A DNA stretch of 64,000 nt from Hydrangea macrophylla (lineage: Eukaryota > Streptophyta > Magnoliopsida > Cornales > Hydrangeaceae), in NCBI GenBank assembly GCA_033977485.1, contig CM066988.1:4548501-4612500 (forward strand), in the 5' to 3' direction. The notes beneath the pieces were generated by a model that was given only the letters and a program-made list of their open reading frames with translations, had not been told where the DNA came from and did no database searches. The translations under genes and the position numbers were made by a program. Positions 58,505 to 64,000 of the stretch are shown piece by piece (the stretch's first letter is position 1; each line of letters begins with the position of its first letter).

Positions 58505-58578
58505 AGTAGCCAGGTTCGAACCGTGCCCGCCGCAGACTTGGGTTATTCGGCGTCCAATCCCCACCACTCTGCCACTAC
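58505..58578 (-). other. tRNA-like pol III boxes in Athila LTR
   Basis: The minus strand has TGGCAGAGTGG (58564-58574), which fits a tRNA A box. GGTTCGAACC (58513-58522), which fits a B box, starts 52 bases later. The 3' LTR has the same region at about 46990-47065 with a weaker B box (GATTCGAACTT). The lack of tRNA folding rules out a real tRNA. A SINE-type head captured by the LTR is possible. Confidence 0.3.
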
Positions 58579-59884
58579 ACAATTGCTTGCCCATTAGTAG
58601 ATAGAAATATATATAAACACATATTTGATATATAAATTTTGTCATATGAGTTGTTTGAGTATGCTAGGTGTTTTTTTATGACAAAAGGCATAATTTGACA
58701 ATCCACATAATTAGATTCTTATTTCAAATATGTAATCTTTTGAGCCTAATATAGCCATAGTCTATAAACATGTTAAATGGTCATAAACTATAGATAGATA
58801 TTTTTTGCCATAAATGGAAAAACAACCCATCTAGATAAATTTGCCCATTTATGATTAGTGCACACAAGCTGCGGTTTCTAAGTTTTTATTGCATATCCCC
58901 AATTAAAGTTTTAGCCTACCATTTTGGAATTGAAACTGTTTTCCAAATAAAATTTAAGATAAATTAAATAGACGCACACAATCACCGTCCAATTAAAATT
59001 AAAGTTGTAAAACCAAGGTAAGGGTAAAAACTAATATTATTATATTATTTTCTCCACTTTATATGAGTTGGGGTTGAATTTGTGGAATCTGCAAAATAAC
59101 AAAGTTTAGTACAATTAGTCTAATAAAATATACATAAATGGAAATACTGAACCAAAAATAAAACACTAAACCTTTGACTTTGGATTCTTGTGGGGTCACA
59201 GTGGTTGAACTCCAAGAACACAAATAAGGCCAAACCAAATCCTAATCTAATTTGAGAGTGAGATATGGATATGGTGTGCTTGGGACTTTAGTAGGTGATT
59301 ATAACAACTACGTGGCTAAGAAATTTGGCATTTACTTGTAAAATCTGTCTTCTAGTGAATGGAAATATTGCTATAAAAACTGAAAATTTGGGATTTCAAA
59401 CTATTTTAAGGGACAACTATAAGTACTAACTAGACTAAAAATATTAAATCTAAACTTTAATAGGAATATTTTACTACTACTAATTGACAAAGGTTGTACA
59501 AGAAAACAAATATTTTATTTTAAGAAATACAGTACACAGAGTTTTGCTGCATACTTTTTGAACATGAAATCATCAATTACATTAGAGTAAATTTTTACAA
59601 CTACTAGCATTAGAAAAGGCAAAGAAAAACTAAAGTTTCCTATTTCTAGGGACAATATGAAGTGCTCACATGATAACCTCCCTATACTATTATCTCCCTA
59701 ACAGTGTGTGTTGTGAAGTTGTGTTTGTGATTGTTGGCTATAGGCGACCTTCTTTCGTTGTGAGGCTTCTCCATTTTATGGACGTTTTTTAGCAATTCCG
59801 TCATTGCTTTCGTCACGCGAAAGCAGCGTTTGGCAGTTTTTTCTTCAGTCCTCCCTCTGACACTCCTTTGATTTTAATTGTAGC

Positions 59885-59936
<52 letters not shown>

Positions 59937-60916
59937 CAAGATAAAATAATAATATAAAAAAATATGTCTTTCTCATTTTTTTTTGTTTGTTAGTTATTGA
60001 ATTGTAACATTTTATTATTTAACTTTGACTTTAACAAATGGTGTATACTATGGTGTGGTTGCTACTTCTTTCCTTCCCTTTATTTCACTTCATTTTTACC
60101 TAAACATATAAAATATGTAAAAAAAAAAACACATTTTTACACGCATTTGAGTGACATCACTATTAAATTATATTAATTCAAATATGCATGTAAAACTTGG
60201 GATTTGGGGAATTAAACGAGCACTATGTCTATTATATTGGCACATAAATGTGCAATATTCAATGTTTGTCAACCTTCCTAGTAAGTTTTTTTCCCAATTT
60301 CGATGACTATCCTTGTAAGCCCTAGGACTTAGTAGGATGCGAAGATCTCAAATGAAATTTTACTTAAGATAATATCTAACGAGAAATTTCACTTAAGATA
60401 TTTTAAGTGAAATTTCACATTTGTTAAGCAAAAAGATAATCTTCAGTAGTGATAGTAGTGGTTGCGCAAGGTCATTCGAGTGATGGGGGTGGTCACTGGT
60501 GGTTAGGAGTGGCAGAGATGGTGGTAAGAAGTTAGAAATGTGGTGGTTGCCGGAAATGGCAGTGGTCACCATAGATGGTGGTGGTCACCGGATATGGCAA
60601 GGGTGGTGGTCACCGGAGATGGAGAGAACGGTGGCCAGAGGTGTAGTAATGGAAGGGTAGGGTTAGAGGATGAGGATAATAGTATTTTGGTCTATGGACT
60701 ATTGGAGGACTTATCTCCAATATTTAATTTAAGTTGTCCTTAATTACAAATAAAAAAATTAAAAAACTTGGCTTAATGTCATTTTCATCAATTTTCCCTT
60801 TTTTTTATTACAACTATACTCCTATCGAAAATGACATAAATGGACAAATGAATAAACATATATAATTCTAAAATATACTCTCTACACCCACGGTACCTAC
60901 CTTACAATGATAATTC

Positions 60917-61101
60917 TTGGGGCACATAAGAATCTCACAAAAATAAGATACATAAACTTTATGTGTCTATCTGTGTCTATCTCTTTCCTCTATGAACACA
61001 GAGACACTGTGGACTCACAGTGTCAGTGGACCCCACCAGGAAAGAGATAGACACATTGTGATTTATGCATCTTATTTTTGTGAGATTCTTATGTGCCCCA
61101 A
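60917..61101. mobile_element. Foldback MITE, second copy
   Basis: The 40-base arms at 60917-60956 and 61062-61101 pair with one mismatch (TATGCATC versus the partner of GATACATA). The middle is slightly shorter than in the copy at 39241-39430. Confidence 0.82.
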
Positions 61102-61435
61102 GAGTTATCCACCTTACAAACAATAATTTTACCAACACTTGCTCCCCAACATATCTGTATTGTGTTTGAACACATATATACATATCTAAATATATATATA
61201 TACGTGTGTACTTTAATAGCTAAATAAATATTCTTACACTTATATATGTATACACAGATACAAAAAACGTAGATGGAAACACACAATTGGTTGAATTTTG
61301 GAAATTTCCAATTTTCTCGTTACTTTGATCACAGGGAATTGAATAAAATGGAAACACACATTGGTTTTGCAATTTTCTCGTGAATTTGATCGTATGGATA
61401 TCAATTGATGTCTATTTGATCACCATATATATATA

Positions 61436-61463
61436 CTAGTGTGAGTCCCGCGCGATGCGCGGG
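61436..61463 (-). mobile_element. Helitron-type 3' terminus, second copy
   Basis: The same GC hairpin (61447-61463), 7-base spacer and CTAG (61436-61439) as at 39774-39801, again after a TA run. Confidence 0.65.
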
Positions 61464-61917
61464 TATGCTTGAGTTTGTTGTTTGTCTATATAATTTGGAG
61501 AAACACAAAAATGAACAAAGTAATGTACATATGGAGGTAGATATTGCTATCATATGAGTGTAGAATAACTGTTTTAAGAGTTGAAAGAAAAATATATCCT
61601 TAGAATGTCCAAACTCCATTGGACCCAAAGTATTGTTATTGCTTTTCATGTCAATTTTGCATAAACTGGTAACTATTGACTGAAAAGAGAATTGTTATTC
61701 GCACTCTATAGATTACTGAATGCAATCTATTGTACCACTCTCAAACCATGTGGTATCATCATTATCATGTACTACATGGAATGCATTTAGTAATCCATGG
61801 AGTATGAACTAACAATTCCCCCAAAAAAATTTAATAATCAACAATGAAATACAAAGAATAGAATGTATCCTAGAACAATTCTTACACTATCAAATTGAAC
61901 AAACACCTAAACTCAAT

Positions 61918-62208
61918 TCACAAAACTTTCATAAACAAGTGAAGAAATGACACAATAGACCCAATCGAGTTCCTGGCAAGGATACCAAAGCAAGCTTGAG
62001 ATGATGAAGACGAAAATGCTGCATCAATTTGATAGTTCCTTCGTTTTGGGGCTCCCCATTTAGTGGGAGGCAATGACTTGTAGCACCCATAGGATAACAA
62101 AGCTCTTTTAGATCTAGCTCCCACAGGAGTAGGTTGAAATGTTTTTTTGTTTTTCCTCTCGTTAATATTTCCTTTTGACCTAAGAAAATTTAAAATGGGC
62201 AAATACAT
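61918..62208 (-). pseudogene. Exon-like fragment, open copy
   Basis: A 96-codon minus-strand frame includes FLRSKGNINERKNKK, TPVGARSKRALLSYGCYK, LPPTKWGAPKRRNYQIDA and SQACFGILARNSIG. A run ending TTTTCTTAG just before GTCAAAAGG looks like a splice acceptor. Its basic, Ser-rich composition looks like protein rather than chance. I do not recognise it. It may be an exon captured by the Helitron-like element. Confidence 0.4.
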
Positions 62209-62566
62209 ATGGAAAAATGGATAGGCAAATTATCCTCATAAAGCTTGCACATTTAAAAAAAAATCCATACAACAGTATCTTGGGAGCAAGCATGGAGTAT
62301 TCTTGAGGCAGAGATAACTCCAACTTGAAAACCCCTACATAGAAATTGCAAACAACAGAATGTAAATAAAAAAGAAATCATAGCAAACCAATTAATTAAC
62401 CACAATCTGCACATTTCAAGTGATAGTAACCACTTAATTTAGGAAACGGATATTTGTGAGGAATGGAACATTGAAAAATGTTTTATGCTTTAGCTCTCTG
62501 TGGAAAACTATAGGGCGATGCAAAAAGTTTAGTACACAAAGTTCCACCGTAGTAGTTTGAACTTTG

Positions 62567-62852
62567 TGTAAGAGTATAGCAGCAAAAGCTGATTTAAAAT
62601 GCAATACTTGTGGAAGAAAGTTTAGAGAGAAAGGTTAAAAACAGAGGGAACAACTCTGGCTTTTCCTTATATATTTATGAGCTACTACATAGCTTCACTT
62701 ATATAGATACATATGGAAAACTCTAGAGCAATCAAAGCAATAACTCTAGGTAGTTGGCAGCTATAACTAAACAAAAGAGTTCTTTAAAAACAACCTGGGA
62801 AGTCTAAAAGCCATTATAGAAATTCTAGACTTTTCTGAATTAATTTCTAACA
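62567..62852 (-). mobile_element. Copia 3' LTR
   Basis: This 286-bp LTR starts TGTAAGAGTATAGC and ends TTTCTAACA. The left end coincides with the break in the duplicated block, and the right end abuts a polypurine tract. The other LTR and the duplication lie outside the window. Confidence 0.82.
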
Positions 62853-62863
62853 CTCCCCCTTAA
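62853..62863 (-). promoter_or_regulatory. Copia polypurine tract
   Basis: The minus strand reads TTAAGGGGGAG directly before the LTR start TGTTAG, a typical copia arrangement. Confidence 0.85.
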
Positions 62864-62879
62864 TTTTGAAAAATCTAGA

Positions 62880-64000
62880 ACTCCAAGCTTATCTCAGAAA
62901 AAAAAAAAAAAAAAAAAAAATTATCTATAGCAACTGGTTTGGTGAAAATATATGCCACATGCTCCCCCGTCTTGCAGAAATACAGCTCGATCTCACTATT
63001 GTTAACAAGCTCTATGATAAAGTGATGACGATTTTCAATGTGCTTTTGTGTGAATATGAAAAATAGGGTTCTTGGTCATGGCTATGGCAGACATGTTATC
63101 AAAATAAATGGAAGTTGAAAATCCCTGTTCATGTTTCATATCTTTGAGAATCCTCCTAAACCACACTGCTTCACTTGCTGCACTTGTGGCTGATATATAT
63201 TCTTCCTCTGCTGAAGATAAAGCCACAATTTTTTGCTTCTTAGATGACCAAGAAATGACCTTCGATCCAAGGCAAAAAACATAGCCCGATGCACTTTTTT
63301 TCTATCATCAATAGAACCTGCCCAGTCACTATCAGTATAACCAATCAATCTGTCATCTTCTTCTGCCTCATATAAAATCCCAAAATTTTTGGTTCCTTGA
63401 ACATATCTCAGGATACGCTTCACTGTTGCAAGATGATCTTTGTTGGGCTCACTCATAAATCTTGAGACAATACTTACAGCATAGACAATATCCGGTCTTG
63501 TATTAGTAAGATAAATGAGGGATCCAATTAGCTTTCTGTACCAAGTCTCATCAACCTTTTCTTTTCCTTCATTCTTGGAAAGCTTTTCATTCACTCCCAT
63601 GGGTGTAGGCACAGGTTTGCATTGGGACATGTTAAATTTTTTCAACAAATCTGCAATATACTTTTCTTGAGACAGAAAAATTTGGCCTTGCTCTTGCTTC
63701 ACTTGCATTCCCAAAAAAAATTTCATAAGGCCTAGGTCTGTCATTTCAAATTGATTCATCATGGCCTTTTTAAATTCTGCAATCATTTGTAAATTGTTGC
63801 CCATGTAGATTAAATCATCCACATATAAACACACCACTAAAAAGTTATTCATGCCTTGAGTCTTCACATAGAGAGATGGCTCACTTGGGCTTCTTGTAAA
63901 TCCATGCATCTGAAAGTTTTGTCAATCTTGTTGTTCCAAGCACGAGGTGCTTGCTTCAAACCATAAAGAGCCTTTTGGAGATGATATACCATTTCTTCTT
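62880..64000 (-). pseudogene. pol: Copia RT and RNase H, frameshifted
   Basis: From the window edge comes KALYGLKQAPRAW. After a frame change near 63915 comes RT with LYVDDLIYMG (YVDD at 63814-63825), LGLMKFFLGMQV, LSQEKYIADLLKKF, GSLIYLTNTRPDI and RILRYVQGTKNFGI. RNase H starts GYTDSDWAGS, then shifts frame at a run of seven A (minus strand, near 63300). ALSSAEEEYISATSAASEA follows. A further shift near 63040 precedes the last part. A poly-A run at about 62899-62922 (plus strand) interrupts the C-terminal coding part. It would copy element RNA into DNA; it is not translatable as one frame. Confidence 0.88.

Larger units (their letters stand above)
43933..60271 (-). mobile_element. Athila-type gypsy element with two insertions
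   Basis: The element starts TGACGACATCC and ends ATGTTTGTCA, flanked by ACCTT at 43928-43932 and 60272-60276. The uninterrupted block at 38596 confirms the empty site. On the minus strand the order is 5' LTR (54557-60271), primer-binding site of Athila type, gag, protease, RT, RNase H, integrase, a G-run polypurine tract and 3' LTR. One LTR contains the element at 44349-46768, the other a solo LTR at 54958-58273. LTR differences are about 3 percent by eye. No env-like ORF follows integrase. All genes are broken. Confidence 0.88.
54557..60271 (-). mobile_element. Athila 5' LTR with nested solo LTR
   Basis: The LTR is bounded by TGACGATATCC at the primer-binding site and GTTTGTCA at ACCTT. After removing 54958-58273 and the 5-bp duplication it is about 2.4 kb. 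59767-60271, including a (GA)n tract at 59893-59932, has no clear counterpart in the 3' LTR. Confidence 0.85.
60277..62566. repeat. Duplicated block, copy B, right piece
   Basis: It continues from ACCTT with CCTAGTAAGTTTTTTTCCC, as in copy A (38597). It runs to GTTTGAACTTTG, where copy A continues (40902) but copy B is cut by the copia LTR. It includes the foldback (60917-61101), the Helitron-type end (61436-61463) and the exon-like piece (61918-62208). Confidence 0.85.
62567..64000 (-). mobile_element. Ty1/copia element (probable Tork), truncated by window
   Basis: 3' LTR, polypurine tract and the RT-RNase H end of pol lie in the window in copia order on the minus strand. Short LTRs and RT motifs suit the Tork clade. 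The element continues past 64000. Confidence 0.85.

Noticed and set aside
58505..58578. A functional tRNA gene
   Set aside because: Box-like motifs are present, but a cloverleaf with acceptor pairing is not seen and the box distance is long.
43933..60271. An env-like gene in the Athila element
   Set aside because: Only about 200 bases separate the integrase end from the polypurine tract, and no such frame is present.
38515..62566. The two 2.3-kb blocks as LTRs of one very large element
   Set aside because: They have no TG/CA ends, primer-binding site, polypurine tract or target-site duplication. The sequence between them is explained by Athila with its own signals.
1..64000. A new defence or metabolic gene system
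   Set aside because: I looked on both strands. Every extended coding region belongs to a retroelement or is a short fragment without neighbours that would form a system.

Overview
This window is plant nuclear DNA, most likely from a eudicot, and comes from repeat-dominated intergenic or heterochromatic sequence. It is AT-rich. I find no intact host gene, rRNA gene, functional tRNA gene or CRISPR array. Almost everything recognisable is a transposable element: Ty3/gypsy chromoviruses of the Tekay/Del and Reina types, an Athila-type gypsy element, a Ty1/copia element of probable Tork type, solo LTRs, hAT-, Tourist- and Mutator-like DNA elements, and Helitron-like ends. The species cannot be told from the sequence alone.

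Layout. Positions 1-2181 hold a decayed LINE tail hit by three small DNA transposons. Positions 2182-8128 are a solo LTR (family B) that carries another solo LTR (family C, 4911-7882). Positions 8395-38132 are a nested stack. The oldest layer is a plus-strand Reina-like element (TSD CATCT). Its 5' LTR was hit by a minus-strand Tekay-like element (8525-29360, TSD ATAGG). The 3' LTR of that second element was hit by another Tekay-like element (10296-20245, TSD CTTAC). Separately, the Reina reverse-transcriptase gene was split by a solo LTR (31830-35341, TSD GTTTT), and its integrase region by a hAT MITE (37007-37194, TSD GAATCTAT).

Positions 38138-43932 and 60277-62566 contain two diverged copies of a block of about 2.3 kb, with a long foldback and a Helitron-type 3' end. 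Copy B was split by a minus-strand Athila element (43933-60271, TSD ACCTT). One Athila LTR carries a 2.4-kb element with a 9-bp TSD; the other carries a family-B solo LTR. From 62567 to the window edge a minus-strand copia element, starting at its 3' LTR, truncates copy B again.

How the parts work. Each autonomous-type element would encode Gag, protease, reverse transcriptase, RNase H and integrase, with terminal chromodomains in the two chromovirus types. All copies here are broken. The most complete is the element at 10296-20245: its LTRs are nearly identical, but it carries two in-frame stops and one frameshift. The element at 8525-29360 has equally similar LTRs around a shredded interior, which suggests it moved with proteins supplied by other elements. 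Divergence figures are counts by eye, not computed alignments.
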